A DNA stretch of 64,000 nt, taken from Phaeosaccion multiseriatum. Lineage: Eukaryota; Ochrophyta, other classes. The notes under the pieces are model-generated. The model did not search any database and was not told the DNA's origin. It saw only the letters and a program-made list of their open reading frames with translations. Position numbers and translations under genes: made by a program. The stretch lies in NCBI GenBank assembly GCA_965112735.1, contig OZ218955.1, positions 2,232,001 through 2,296,000 of the forward strand. Direction: 5' to 3'. Of the stretch, positions 23,885 through 36,920 are shown in pieces. Numbering within the stretch: the stretch's first letter is position 1; every line of letters begins with the position of its first letter.

Positions 23885-25524
23885 ATGGAGGCGAGGGAGG
23901 CGCCGGTCCTGGTGCTGCCCTCTCCGAAGCACGTCTTTATTATCAGCAGCGCAGGGAAGCCCATCTATTGCTTTGGAAAGGATGCCAGTGAGGCAGGAAT
24001 TGTCCCTCTCATGGGGCTCATCCAAGGCCTGCTCTCCTTCATAAGAAGAGCACCGGATGAGGAAGGGCACACCGAGCTTTCGTGCGTCGAGAGAGGCGAC
24101 CAGCTGGTGGTGTTCGCAAAGCAGGAGGAGGTGACATTGGTGGCTGTCTCCACGATTGGCGAGAGCGAAGCGTACCTGCGATTGCAACTCCACTTCCTAT
24201 ACGCACAGCTTCTCTTCTTTCTCACTGAAAGCGGGGTGCAAAATAGACTAAGAGCGGTCCCCAGCTTCAATCTGGAAAACCTCCTTTGCGGGACGCAGGT
24301 GTGGACAGATGTGGCGAGGTGAGGGAGCTTACGGCTTGCTGCTCTAACTGTTGCTGCTGCTACTCTTTCTTAAATCAGGCGACGATGGACAATATTGTGC
24401 TCATGAGCGGGCGGGATGCACGCCTTCTTAGTGGAGGCGTCACTACGCTTTGGATAGACCCCGATATTCGGAAACGACTGACCAAGGTACTCACAGGTGC
24501 GCAGAAGAAGAGCCCCAACATGCTCTGCGCCGTGTGGTGTTACGGGGAAGAGGTGGTTTGTCTGTCACAGGTCAAGCCCGCCGAGCACCAGCTGCACACG
24601 CAGGACCTGCTGCTACTCATCAACTTTGTGTCACAGTCCGTGGCCAAAGAGAGCCACTTCTCCCCCGTGTGCCTACCCCGCTTCCGGTCTGCGGGCTACC
24701 TGCATATGTACACGGCCTTTTTGGACGAAGGAGAGGGGTGAGTTGTCGTTAGGCGAGGAGATAACCTTTCCCTTCAAATCTTGTTTGCTATCGAGCTCAA
24801 TTCACACCCGTTTTGCCTCGGCAGGCGGCCCTTGCCCTCTTCGCCGGGGAAGCCCTCTTCGACGGGGAAAGCGGTCTCGTGCCTCATGCTCGTATCCACG
24901 GACAACTCCGCGCAGCAGCTGCGCGAGTTTGTGTCTGCGCGAGATGAGGTTGAGGCGGGCTTCGCTCGAGTTTTGGGTGGGAAGAGGGGCCTGTATCTAT
25001 CTCCAACGGCCATCGGGGAGAGGCGAAGAGTGCTCAACCACTTTTGCGAGGTTTCGGGTGTGTTGCACTTCATATACAAAGTGCCAGGGCAGAGGGGGGC
25101 TTCTCCCCCTCTCTCACAGTGTGTGTCGCCTCCCTTCACCTTCCCTTACAGCAGCAGCTCGACATGTGAGGGGGCTCCAGCAGCTTCGCCCCAGCAGCAG
25201 AGGGCCTGGAATCTCTATAGCAGAGGCGTCGTTATGCTGCGCAGGGGAACAGCCGAGCAAAGTGGAGGCATACCCAGAGAGGTGGAGCGGGGCCGAGGCC
25301 AAGAGTCGCCTCCGCACCTCCCTGGCACCCTTTTCGACGAGGCACCAAGCCACAACCTCGCGGTAGAGCGGAGCCAATACGAGCTGCTCATCTCCATCGC
25401 GGCCAAGGGCTTCGAAATGCACGCGCTCTTTCCGAGCACAACGGAAACGTCTCATGCACACGCGGTCGCTGGGAAGCTTATTCGCACCATTCAGAGGGAT
25501 GGGGCGTGGCTTTTCTTGGAGTGA
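23885..25524 (+). CDS. MON1: vacuolar fusion protein MON1
   Basis: Three exons (23885-24298, 24379-24737, 24825-25524) give 490 residues. MON1 with CCZ1 is the guanine-nucleotide exchange factor that activates Rab7 during endosome/vacuole maturation. Three longin-type segments are seen in order: KHVFIISSAGKPIYCFGKD with LIQGLLSFI and LQLHFLYAQLLFFLT; then TLWIDPDIRKRLTKVL with LLLLINFVSQSV and PRFRSAGYLHMYTAFL; and finally the C-terminal HFIYKVPGQ and QYELLISIAAKGFEMHALF. The N-terminal acidic extension of animal MON1 is absent. A Ser/Gln/Glu-rich insert separates the last two segments (about 25080-25290). The start is the first ATG after an upstream GT repeat; the gene is divergent from the UPF0301 gene, 174 bp between starts. 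Confidence 0.9.
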
Positions 25525-26388
25525 AGATCAATGGTAGACTAACTGTTTTACCACTCTCCACAGTGTGTATATACTTGTTCAAAGAGCATACGTATTCGTG
25601 GACGACAGAGTAGCCTCTGGACGCTCCATCTGCCCCCTATAGGTTCTTCTGTCCGTGATGTGTAGAATAATGTATTTACAAATCAAGGTGGTAGATCAAC
25701 ATGTGTCCCCGTGCCCGATCAGCCAGCCCGGTTGTCTGGCCTTCGCCCTCTGACTGCCTACCTCCCAGGGTCCAGCCCCTTCCCTCCCCAGCCGCCAGCA
25801 AGCTCACAGCAGAACTGCCCTGCCTCATGCGTACCAGCAGCGTCTCGTCGATTGACAAAGAGATAGAAAGGACTCTCGGGGCTGGCCCGGTCCCGGCGGC
25901 GGGCCAGGCGCACAGCTACAGCGCAGCCTGAAGTAGCATGTGCTGCCCGCCCTCCAAGTCCCTCGGTAACCACTGTCTGTCTTTCTGTCTGTCTGTCTTT
26001 CTGTCTGTCAGTCTTTCGGTCTGTCTGTCTTTCTGTCTGTCAGTCTTTCTGTCTGTCAGTCTTTCTGTTCGTTCGTCTTTCTGTCTGTCTGCTTGTCTGT
26101 CTTTCTGTCTGCCTGTCTGTCTTGTCTGTCTGTCCGTCTGTCTGTCCCGTCTGTCTGTCTGTCCCGTCTGTCTGTCCGTCTGTCTGTCTGTCTGTCTGTC
26201 TGTCTGGTGAGAGGGCTGCATGACGTGGGGCGGGGCTGGGCAGCAGTTTAGCTTGCTTGCACGCCCGCTGAGCGTCCCACCGGTTGATGGGAGGCTATGC
26301 GCTTGTGAGCGTCTCTTGCTGGCCGAGGGACACAGCAGGCCAATGTGCGTCCTTCACCTTGACCACCACTGGCAGTGTCGTGCGGTGG
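25525..26388. other. convergent intergenic region with CTGT repeat
   Basis: A gap of 864 bp, the largest gap, between the stops of MON1 and the B-box/WW gene. About 25977-26212 is a degenerate (CTGT)n/(TTCTGTCTG)n microsatellite that creates Cys/Leu/Ser-rich spurious frames. A 60-residue open frame on the minus strand (25676-25858) has no recognisable features and I do not call it a gene. Confidence 0.55.
25977..26212. repeat. CTGT-rich microsatellite
   Basis: About 235 bp of tetranucleotide CTGT units with TTCTGTCTG and CCGT variants, downstream of MON1. The variants give it a higher-order 8-12 bp rhythm. Confidence 0.93.
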
Positions 26389-29300
26389 TCAGAGGAACAA
26401 CTTCTTCAGGGATGCTGTCAGGGAAGGAATCTTCCCCCGGGTTGGGCTGTGCGGCTGCTGGCCAGTGAATTCCCAATCGGCAGCTGGCACGGTGGCATCC
26501 AAATCGCTGTACTCCCCCGCCTCATCCGCACCACCGCCGGACTCCTCCTGGAGCGCCGCAACACTCGTCAGCCACTTATTGTGCAGCCGCTTGTGTGCGT
26601 CGAGCACTACCGCTGGTCTCGCGCCGTCCCCTCCTTCGTTCAGAGGCGGGGCGCGAGTCGGTGACAACTCGCGCGAGAGCCCTTCGCGGGAAGTAGCCAG
26701 GATGCCTCCTCCCGTCGATTGTCCCCCGGGGAGGCGGGCTGCACTGCCAACGGCCTTGCCCGGGCCTCCAATGTTCACTTTGAGTCTTCGCTTCGGGCCC
26801 TTCTTTGCGCTTACGCTCCAGAGCTCCTCCTCTGTGAACGCAAAGTCTCCCTCCCACACCGCCTGGGGGGGGTGGGGCGATTTGTTTGAGGTCAATCACG
26901 GGAGAGAAATACACTCCAGAAGAGGAGAAGGTGAATGACTTGCGCTCATATAGCAGCAGCTGGCCCTTTCACATGCGTTTCGTCAGGGAAGGCAGTACCT
27001 AACACCCCTCGCCTTACCGTGTCAAAGTACTGATTGAAGTAGAAGTATCGCCCCGTGTCCAGGTCTAGGAGTCTCTGCCACTCCTTCAGCCACTCCTCCT
27101 CCTGCTCCAACAGGTCAATTTCGCAAATCCCGAAAGAGGAGCCGTAGCGCCGCAGCATGACCTACAGGGGTGGAAGGATGGAAGGACGGAAAGAAACGAG
27201 GAGGGAGTTGGTGCCCGTTCCGGAGAACAACACAACCACGACATCCGTTTAGTGACCAAGTGAGGCACCACACAACAGAACGCCATGAACCAAACGGCGA
27301 GGCTCATCACCTTGCAGCGGCGACTCCCGTATCGGTCCTTCAGCGCCGAGCAAGCATTCCGAGAGCAGCGCTTGCACATGGCCCTTGTTGACGACTTGGC
27401 CAGGCTTGGCGAGGAGGGCCACACACACGTACACATAGAGAGTGAGAGAGTGAGAGAGAGAGACGCAGAGACAGAGAGAGAGAGAGTCACACATAGAGGT
27501 AGAGAGAGAAAGAGAGGGACAGATAGATAAAGAGAGACAAAGAGAGAGTGAGCGAGTTGGTTGTTGTTTCAGGAGGAGGAGGAGGAGCAGACCTTCCAAA
27601 ACAAAAGGAATGCACTCACCACATGGCGCACACGAACTTGCCAAGACCCTTTGCCCTTCTCCCACCCTCCCTGGAGCGCTGCCGGGCGGTGGCATCCCCT
27701 GCGGAGTGCAAGGTAGTTTCGGACCTGCACAGGGCCGTTCGTTCGTTCGGTCGGTGTTGAAAAGAGCGTGTTGGCTGCCTTCTCTTGAAAGCGGCATACT
27801 TGCAGACTCACCTGTCACTCCGGAGGCCGGACGCCATGCCCGTGGAGGGGGCGGGAGGCTGGTCCTGGGGAAAGAGCAGAGGAACACCCGCAACACCCGC
27901 TCTGCCTCTGTGTGGAGCTTCGAGGGGCTCGGCGGAGCTCTCGCCCCGGCCTTCTTCCTCCCCCTGCACCTACTCGAACGGGCCAGGGCAGACGAGTGAG
28001 TCTCGGGGGTTGTAGTGCTGGAGAAGGGGGGGTTGCAGACTCACTTGTGCAGGCGAAAAGCTTTCTATGTCCATCGTTTCCACGGCATCCCTCACGATGA
28101 AAGCCTTCTGCTCCTTGTTGGCTCGAGGAAGTGGGCTATCCGGCGACAAACCGGGCTCCAGAAGGGCATCAGGGCTGGTCCCTCCCTTTGGAAGCGTCTT
28201 GCTCCCTTCCCTCGGTGTTTGGCTGTGCCCCCCCTCTGGACTGAGGGGTCTCGTTCGCCCAGGGCTCCGCAGACGTGTCGCCATAGCAGAAGGGGAAAGA
28301 GCGCCGCCTAAGCCCTCGTAAGTCAGCGCGGCTTTGAGCTTTTGGGCCTGGCCCGAGAACATGGATCCGAGCAGGTGTCCCGACGCCTTGCCGGCCCTGC
28401 TGGTGAGCATGGCTAAGGCCCTCGCACTCGCCAGCGCCCTCTGCCGGCCACCAGCGTGCCTCGCGTACCCGACCACCTTGCCTCCGGGCATGTACCACGC
28501 GGGGGGGAGGGTGTTCATCACGAGCTGCGACAGCCTCTCGTCCCATTCCGACGGGGAGGAGGACACAACCCCTTCTGCCACGGCGGGCCCACTCCCCTCC
28601 TCGTCGGCTGCTTGCTCTGGAGGCTCCGACGAGGGAGCTTTCTCCTTAGCCAAGAGCGCGTCGATGAGGGCGTACCCAACGGCAAAGGTCCACGCACCCT
28701 CCTGCCAGTCGATGCGGTCAAAGAGGTCCCCCAGGGTGTTAGGCAGGCTAAACAGGCCCTTCATGCTCACGCCGCGCTCCTCCGCAGAACTGCACACAGG
28801 AGCGAGAGAGAGAGTTAGCAAGGACAAGGAGGGGTGTGTAGTAAGACGGTGCTCATGAAAAACAATGCGGCGCACCTTCGCCGCCTCAGCCAGTACTGCA
28901 GCCCGCAAAACCTCTTGCGCAGCATCCGCTGGCACTCGAAAAGTGGAAAGAGCAGCGGAGGATGCAGGAACGCGAAACGTATCAGCTCTCTCGCCGTAAT
29001 GTACTTGGGGGCGGCCGGGTCTGCCTCATCTGATGATTGCGCCGTGTCCAGCAGCTTGTCCCGAAGAAACATGACCTCCTTCGTCACGTCCCTGTGCGAG
29101 AGAGTCACAATGGAGCTCACAAGCTCCACATTGAGCTGCACATCCAAGTCGAGCTTGGCCTGTCGCTGGGGCTTGTCCTCGGCAGCCGGGGCCGCAGCTG
29201 CTGACGCGACTTGCCCCCCCTCGCCTGGCCCTTCTGCGTACATGCCACTGGTGGTGGCTCCTTTCGCCCGTGTCTTTGCAGCCTTCTTCTCCCTCACAGG

Positions 29301-30016
29301 GGCGTACTTGTCCAAGCGCTGCAGAACGCTCGCCACATAGGCCTCAAGAAGCTCAAAGTCCCCCATCCGGCACAAGTCGCAGGACAAGATGACGAGGCGG
29401 GCAAAGTTGATGCTCCTCCGGTCTGGAGGGGGGGAGAGGCTCTTCTTTCTTTGCAGGTACCACGTCTGCAGCAGCATCTGAAACGCAAACTCTCCGGCGG
29501 TGGCGTAGAGCTCGTTGGCCAAAAAGTCGACACTTATCTGGCGATATGTTTAAGGGGGGCAGGTGGAGGAAGGGCGTGAGCATGGAGACATGTGTTTCCG
29601 ATGGACGACCTGCGTATAGTTATTCATGCACCCACCGTAAACATGGCCTTGGTAGTGAAGTCTGGGTGTTGGGTCCCGTCGATACTCCTCTGGAAGCGCT
29701 TGTACATGGCTTCCAAGTGCCCCTGCCGCACCCCATGCTGCAAGCAGTATTTGCCCAGCGTTTCCCACTCATTGTCGGGCAGGAGCATGCGCTCGATTCC
29801 TGCTCCGGTGCTGTCCAGCCCATCGGCGGCTTCGTCATCAGGAAGGATGAATTCGGGCGCCTCCTCCTCTCGCGCCTCGTCCTCGTCTCCCAGTTCGGGC
29901 ACACCATCCGGCTTGAAGCGATGAGGAAGCACGTGCAGTGATGCTCCCTTCTTCACAGCGGCCAAGGTCTTGCTGAGCAGCTCCTTGGCGCGCTCCTTCT
30001 CTCTGGTCGAGAGCAT
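26389..30016 (-). CDS. large protein with B-box-like zinc motif and WW-like motif
   Basis: Eight exons (30016-29636, 29537-28876, 28789-28045, 27969-27812, 27724-27620, 27404-27311, 27161-27018, 26862-26389) close in frame with 920 residues. I do not recognise an orthologue. Near residue 690 a Cys cluster VCAMCLAKSSTRAMCKRCS followed by NAC fits a B-box-like zinc finger; note it spans a splice junction. About 50 residues later, WLKEWQRLLDLDTGRYFYFN followed by a Trp in AVWEGDF is a WW-like motif. The N-terminal third has amphipathic helices that could be degenerate EF-hand pairs (YKRFQRSIDG, FARLVILSCDL). The middle is proline/serine rich. An upstream exon may exist, because the first ATG lies just after a plausible acceptor. 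The combination suggests a scaffold protein; function unknown. Confidence 0.65.
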
Positions 30017-30218
30017 GGCGCCGACCTGCACATCCCCAGGGACAGGCCCCGAGACAGAGGGAGGAAGGAATTGAGGAAGGTCTCGGCGCCAAAACGACCT
30101 CCTATGTCAATGTATGCAAGTCTACGCTCGGAAACCATATCATTTTTCCAGGGGGCCCAGGTTTGGCTGTGGCCCCACACACGATTGTTAGCTTGCTGTG
30201 CGTGCACCGCTGCTCCCC

Positions 30219-32526
30219 ATGGCGTCCGCTCGGCTGGTGAATCTGTCTACCAAGGCCATTGTGAATCTTGTCGAGGCGGTCGCGTCGACTGTCCCGGAGA
30301 AGCAGGACAAGATCAAGTTCCAGAAGGTGGGGTGAATGTGATCACCTTGCTTCAGCTACTTGCTACTGCTGCTCTCCTTTTGGCCCGGTGTTCGCTTGCC
30401 AAATAAGGCCTTGCCATCAAAGTTGACAATGACAAGGCGCAGTGGGAGAAGCTAGTCCCTCATTTCTAACCCCTCTTACCTCGCTGCTGCTACCTTCCCG
30501 TCGCTCACCTCCCTTCCCGCGCCTCAGGAGTGCAATGACTTGATTGGAGAGGCCAAGGCTCCAGAGCTGATCCGGAAGCTCTTGGAGCAGAGGTGAGTCC
30601 TTGCTGGCTAAATTAAGTGCGGTTTACCGGGATCTCCTAGGGGGGGGGGGACGAAGCTGGAGCGAGACAGAGAGGCTAGATGCCAATCCAACCAACGCCC
30701 CCGTCCTTGCCCAACCCCTTTTGCCTTGTTTCTGCCCACCTTTGTCTTGTGGGGTCACAGGGATGCTGTGCTGGCCATGCCCAGCGTGGACGACGTGGAG
30801 GGGTGCTTTGGAATTTTGTTTAGCTTATTATTCAAGACGGCAGACGCAACACAGGTGCCTCTGCTGGCCAGCGACATTGCTTCCGCCCTGCTAGAGAAGG
30901 TGGATGACAGAGCTGTGGTCAGGCTGCAATTGTAAGTATCTCGTGTTCTCTGCTTTTTCCTTTATTCTCTCTGAAGCTCTCCCCTGACCCCTGTGGTGTC
31001 TGTGTTGGTGTTGATCTGTTGTTGTGTCCAGGGCGACCAACTTTTACAACATGCTGCCGAGCGCGCAGAGCGGTCACTTCCAGGTGCTGTTGCAGGTCAT
31101 CACATATGCCAATGAGGTACGCGCCAATGACGGGGGGGGGGGGTCTCTTCCGTCCGCTCCGCCTGGCCACTGACGACTTGAGCTGTTTATTCCCTCTCCC
31201 AGGCCAAGTTGCTGTCGCTTATGGGCGGTTTCATTGCGTCAGTGGAGGACTGGGTAGAATCTATGGACCTGCCATCGCAGGACCGAAGGGCGCTGTATCT
31301 GCTTATTGCCGATGCGCTGGCAAACGACGGGGATGGGACCAAGAGCCAAGTGATGCTCATGAACTACTTGGCGTCATTCGACGGAGCTTGCGCGGTACGG
31401 GAGGGAGACGGGAGCTTTCCATCTCAGAAAGGACCATATCTTGATGTCCTTCCTCTCCCCTCCCCTTGCTTTGCTCGCTTTCCAGGCGGATCTTGCTTCT
31501 GTAAAGGCGGTAGCAGCGCGGGGGGCGATTGGCGCCATCAAGGCTCCTATTGTAAGTATGTTATTCATTCTTGGTGCAGTGAATCACAGTCGGGGGGCGG
31601 GGGACGTGTATCTTACATTTGTTTCTTACAAACTCTTTCAGGTGAGCTTCACACAAAAACACAACTTGCTGGGCATGGCTGCGGTGAAGCAGCTGGAGAG
31701 CGACCCACAGTACAGCAAGGTACGCACAAGGCGGGGAGAGACACACGCACACACCCACAACTGTCTCTTACAAAGGAATGCGTGTCTTGCACACAGGTCT
31801 TTGACTTGCTGAGAATCTTTAGCGTGGAGAAGCTCGGGGCGTACCTCAAGTTCGCAGAGGCGAACCCTGATGTGATGAAGGACCACAATATCGACCACGA
31901 CCTGGCCGTTAGCAACATGCGGCTACTCAGTCTGTGCAGTCTAGCTACTGAGCACGAGGAGGTTCCGTACCAGGCTGCGGCTAGCACTCTGAGGGTGAGA
32001 AGCTGGAGCAGCAGGGAGTGAGAGATGACATTTGTAACCTGCGTCTGACTCTGGGCGCTTGATCCATGCAGGTGACACCCGAGGGGGTAGAGGAGTGGGT
32101 GTTGAAAGCCATCCAGGCGGGCCTCATGGACGCCAAAATGGATCAATTGCTGCAGGTGGTGGTCATTAGGAGATGTACCAACAGGGTGAGTGACGCAGAG
32201 GTACGGCGGGCAGTGCTGCTTTGGCTTCTCTCCTCACAACGCTTCTCCTTTTGTTCTTCAGGTGTTTGGCAACGCGCAATGGAAAAACCTTAAGACACGG
32301 CTGCACACATGGCATTCAAACGTGTCAGGTCAGTGAGGGCCAAAAAGGGTCTTCCCCAACCACATGCTATATGACTGACGTCTCCCATGCCCACTGCTTC
32401 CCTCCTGCAGGCCTGCTCTCGACAGTGAGGAAGAGCAACGAGCTCTACGCAACTCAAAAGCTGCAAGCTGGCGTTCACGAGGAGGCACCGAGAGCTGGCA
32501 GTAGGGGGCAAATGGCGTACGATTAA
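30219..32526 (+). CDS. EIF3M: translation initiation factor eIF3 subunit M
   Basis: Eleven exons (30219-30326, 30528-30592, 30761-30931, 31032-31116, 31203-31394, 31486-31551, 31642-31719, 31797-31994, 32072-32185, 32262-32328, 32411-32526) give 419 residues. eIF3m is a PCI-domain subunit of the eIF3 complex that organises the 40S pre-initiation complex. Shared landmarks are RLQLATNFYNML, the helical HEAT-like repeats (LLIADALAND), VFDLLRIFSVEKLGAYLKF and the winged-helix end GLMDAKMDQLLQVVVIRRCTNRVFG then QWKNLKTRLHTW. Short exons and introns of about 70-200 nt are typical for the window. A possible extra exon near 30405-30468 would introduce a stop and is left out. Head-to-head with the B-box/WW gene (202 bp between starts). 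Confidence 0.92.
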
Positions 32527-32973
32527 CGGGCTGAGCGCCTTACCTCTCCGTAGTGTACATAGAACCCTGAATCTCCTGGGGAGGAGGAATGGCGAAAGGC
32601 CTCGGGAGGGGCGGGAGAGCCTCGCCCACGGGCCTTTTTTTTTGGCCTCCTCACAAATACTAATCAAAGAACTCCCAATCACACCCTGAGCGCTAAGCAC
32701 ATGTTAGTCGCACGTCTAGAAGAAGGAGGAGAAAGAAAGGAGGGGAGGTTTTCACAGGTGGCGACGCTTGTTGGATTCAAACTCCTAACACTTGTCAAAT
32801 CCCAACTGCCTCCTTCTCTTCTCCTTCTCTTCTTCTCGCAGATCTCTTCAGTCTGCATCGCTCGCCCACATATCAATATAACGAAGGCGAGAACGCTTTG
32901 CAGTCGTCGTGATGTGAGCCTCTCCTCCTCCAGCAGCAGCAGCAAAGGCAACAGCAGCAGCCAGAGAGCCAGC
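32527..32973. other. tandem intergenic region between eIF3m and Aurora
   Basis: About 450 bp between genes in the same direction, holding the eIF3m 3' UTR and the Aurora promoter/5' UTR. The reading frame of the kinase is open back to an ATG at 32701, but 32746-32850 looks like an intron (pyrimidine-rich ending in CAG) rather than coding sequence. Confidence 0.5.
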
Positions 32974-34349
32974 ATGCCTCTGGCTTCAAGGGAGAATGGC
33001 AGGGCGTTTATACGAAGAGATAAGGGGAAGCTAGGTCAACGAGAGGGCACTAGTAGTAGTACCGACAAAGAAAATGAGCCCCTTGGGTCAATGCACTCTC
33101 AGAAGCAGCAGCAGCCGCAGGAGAAGCAGCAGCAGCTGAAGCCTTGGTGCGAAGAGGATTTCGACATTGCTGACGTTCAACTTGGTGCGGGAAGATTTGG
33201 GAAAGTATATCTTGCAGTTGAGCGGAGGAGTGGTCTCTTGGTGGCCATTAAGAAGCTCAGGAAGGATGAGCTAAAGAAAACGAGCATGGAATACCAGGTG
33301 GGGAAGCCTAGGCTGCTTGATACCTATGACGTAGACATACTAACCCCGGTCGATGTGCACCCCCTCCAGGTGCGGCGTGAGGTGGAAATTCAAAGCAGAT
33401 TGAGACACCCTAATATCCTCCGCATGTACGGCATGTTCCACGACGACAAGTACATCTATTTTGTACTGGAGTACGCCCCCAAAGGAGAGCTAATGAAGGA
33501 GCTGTCGAAAAGAGGGTGAGCGTACGATGTCGTTCTCCTCCTCCCTAGTGATGGGCAAACAGGGAATCCCGCCTGAGTCCTGTGGTGTCTCATAACCGAT
33601 CTCGCGTACATGCATATCTGCCGCCTTGTAGTAAGTACTCAAATTGTCCCTCCCTCCCCCCGTCTGGGTCCAGCCACTTGAGTGAGAAGCGCGCCGCGAA
33701 CTGCCTGGTGAGCGTCTCCAGAGCGCTGAGCTACTGCCACAGCAAGAGTATTATCCACCGAGACCTCAAACCAGAGAACCTGCTCGTGGGCTTTCACGGG
33801 GACGTTAAGATTGCGGACTTCGGCTGGGCCGTGCATTCTGAGTCTTGCCACAGAACCACTTTCTGCGGAACAATGGATTATCTCTCGCCAGAGATGCTGC
33901 AGGTAAGTCCATATGCCTTTGCTCTGAGTCACCCCCTTTCATGACGAAGCTCTATGGACATGTCCCGTGTCAGGGCGAAGCGCACAACGAAACAGTTGAC
34001 GCGTGGGCTTTGGGGGTGTTGGCGTACGAGCTCCTCGTGGGCAGACCGCCCTTCGAAGAGGACCACCCAGCCCGAACCCGAGCGCGAATCTTAAAATGTG
34101 ACATTCGCTTTCCTCCTGGCCTCGTGCCACAGGACGCGCAGCTGCTCATTAGGTGCGTGTATGTGTACGTCTGCCACCGCAAGGAAGCAGCCGCCCGCTC
34201 ACCTCTTCACCCTCCCTCTCTCATGCTCGCCTCTTGCACGAGTCAGGAATTTGCTAAGGCCACGCCCCTCCGAGCGGCTGCCAATTGCAGAATTGCTGCA
34301 ACACCCTTTTATCCGGAGAAACACGTTAAGACCTATCATGCGCCGATGA
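32974..34349 (+). CDS. Aurora-type mitotic serine/threonine kinase
   Basis: Five exons (32974-33297, 33370-33515, 33674-33902, 33974-34152, 34247-34349) give 326 residues. Aurora kinases control spindle assembly, chromosome segregation and cytokinesis. The kinase fold is complete: [11 protein letters not shown] glycine loop, catalytic Lys in [14 protein letters not shown] catalytic loop. DFGWAVH and the activation segment [15 protein letters not shown] are diagnostic for Aurora rather than Polo or other kinases. APE-type [18 protein letters not shown] and the terminal [17 protein letters not shown] follow. The N-terminal 70 residues are polar with a KENE sequence resembling a KEN degradation box, which would fit APC/C-controlled turnover (inference). 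The start at 32974 is chosen for its clean N-terminus; 32701 is an in-frame alternative. Confidence 0.92.
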
Positions 34350-34589
34350 TGTGTGAAGTCCTTGGTACTGAGACCAATACCGACCGAGCAGAGATGCTTT
34401 CTCGTAGCAGTTTGTCTCCACACTTCACACTACATGTAGATTAAGTCTTTTGCTTCTTAGCCCAATCTCTCCCTCTCCTTCAACCTAATGAGAGAGCCGA
34501 GAGTTTCGCCCCAAAAACAATTTTCCAATTCCCTCCTTTCCTCCTAAACTACTGCAACTAGGTTTCTACTAAACACGGAAACAAACATC

Positions 34590-36885
34590 TCACCAACCCT
34601 CTGGTTGCTGCGCCTGCTGAGGTGATGCGGGTTGCTTCTGCTGCTGCTGCTGCTGCTGCTTCTTGCCAGATGACCTGCTGAACACAGTCCGCTTCCCCTT
34701 TGGAGTGGCCACCCCGCGGAGTCTCGTTGCGGTGCACGAAGGCGCCTCCGCGGCCGCCAAAGCAGCATTCTCCTTCTCTGACGACTCGCCGGCCAGAGCG
34801 CGCTTGTACTGCTCAGAGGAAAGAAACTTCTCGACCGCACACTGCCAACGAGGGGGGGAGGGGGGGAGACACGGGTCAGCAGCTACCAACGAGGGGCACC
34901 CCATGTGGAATCGCATCTTCCAAAGGCCTCTTCACCCTGTGTATACGATCGCACCTTATTTTTATAGATCCTCGTGCCCGTGAGCACGCACACCACAAAG
35001 GCGTCGTCGTTGGGGTCCTCCTTGAGGTGGGGGTCGTAGCGCTTGAGGTCGAAAGGACCGTCCTTCAGCATGCGGAGCACCTAGTAAGAAGGGGGCGAAC
35101 GAGGGGGCGTCGGGGTAAGAAATGGGTTTGCAAGAGGCCGCATCGGAAACGCACATATGGAATCCCTAACTAAAATCTCTCCTGCAAGAGCCTTGGGAAG
35201 TTGACAAGAAATGACGCACCTTTTTGCTGCGTAAGTAAGCCACCACGTCTCCGAAGTTGGCGGGAATCTCGTGCCCCGTGAGGTGGCACAGCACCCTCTT
35301 CCGAGCAGTGAAGGCGAGGTAGCTCCTCGAAGCCACCAGCTCTTCTAAAGCGAGAGCTTCCTTATCCACGTCGTGTTTGCTTTGCCCCCCCTCTCCGTCC
35401 TCGAGAAGCCCAGAGGCCTGCTGCTCCTGGACCCCGATGCTGCTGCTACTGCTGTTCACGTCTGTCAAAGGCGATGACGCAGCAGAACAAGAGGCGGTGG
35501 ACACGATGGAGCCGGGAGAGTGCCACACGTGCCGCACTCCGCCCAAGCTGCCGCTGCCTCCGCGCGCCCCTCCTCCCCCCCCTCCTCCGTCCTCGCCGCA
35601 GCTGCTGCTCAACGAGGCGCCCTCCCCAAAATCCCCAAAGCCCTGTACGGGGGACGTGTTGGTGCTGCTGCTGCCCGGCCCCGAGGGGGACAAGCTGTGG
35701 CTCAAAATGACGGGCCCACTCCCTCCTCCTCCCCTCATGCCAACCATGCCCCCGGATCCCCTCCTGCCCACGTCTGCGGATTGGAATCCAACCGGGGACA
35801 GCAGACCAGACATGACTTCGCCTCCGGGCGAGTACCGCACGCCTGCGGGCTTGGCTAGGTATGAGGCCGAGGCACCCTCGAAGGACTGTGGCGCTTCCCG
35901 CAAGGGGGTGAACGTGCCCATCTGCATGCCTGCTTGTTGTTGTTGTGGTTGTGGTTGTTGTGGTGGTTGTTGTTGCTGCTGCTGCATATGCTGCGTATGC
36001 TGCGGGGGAGGCTGGAAGACGCCCATCCCACCTGGAGACAACGGCCCGCTTCCCGGCCCGCTCATCCCCATCCCTCCGACACCCACCATGAGCGGAGGGG
36101 GGGGTGGGGGGCTTCGTCCTCCATCGCCCATACTCGTAAAGGACAACGACGTGGTCTCTTCTTCGTCGTCCCCACCCTCTAGCTGGGCGAGCACAGATTC
36201 GGCCACTTCCACCGCCACGGGGCTCCCTCCGCGAAAGCCAAGACCCTCACCCATGCCTTCCTCGTCGTGAGAGCCCCCCCCCCGCAATTGCTGCTCCTGC
36301 TGGGAGTAAATGGCGACGAGGTCCGGCTCATAATCCAACTCGGCCTCCTCCTCCCTCATCTGGGCATTGAGAATGTCCTCAATGAGATTCGCAGTCTTGC
36401 CCTTGGCCGGGGTATTGACCGCCTTGGCGGCGGCCCGCAAGTTGTTGTAGGTCATCCCGCTCAATTCTCCTCTACTGAAACGCACGCTAGGGCTCGCGCC
36501 GGTGACAGAGGCCTGCCCCTGCTGCCGCTGCTGCTGTTGCTGCCCCATCGCTACAGGTGTGGAAGCTACAGGCGTGGAACCCGCCCCCTCGCCAATGGCC
36601 AGAGCGCCCATCTGACGCACCACATCCTCGGTGGGGGCGTTCGGAGGCCGCAAGAGCCCACCCCGACCCGGCGCTGGCTGCTGCCGCTTCACGGGTGAGA
36701 CAAGCACATGGGAGAGCTCCGCCAGAAGGGACTCCCTGGATTGGTTAGCACGGATGCCCTTTTGCTTGGCCAAGGTCTGCAGGCCGCGATACGGCGTCGA
36801 CGCAAATTGCTCCAGCCGCTGCTGCTCCTCCCGCCGCTCCTGCTGCTCCCTGCCCTGCGCCTGACCTCTTTGAGGTTGTCGCCGA

Positions 36886-36920
<35 letters not shown>
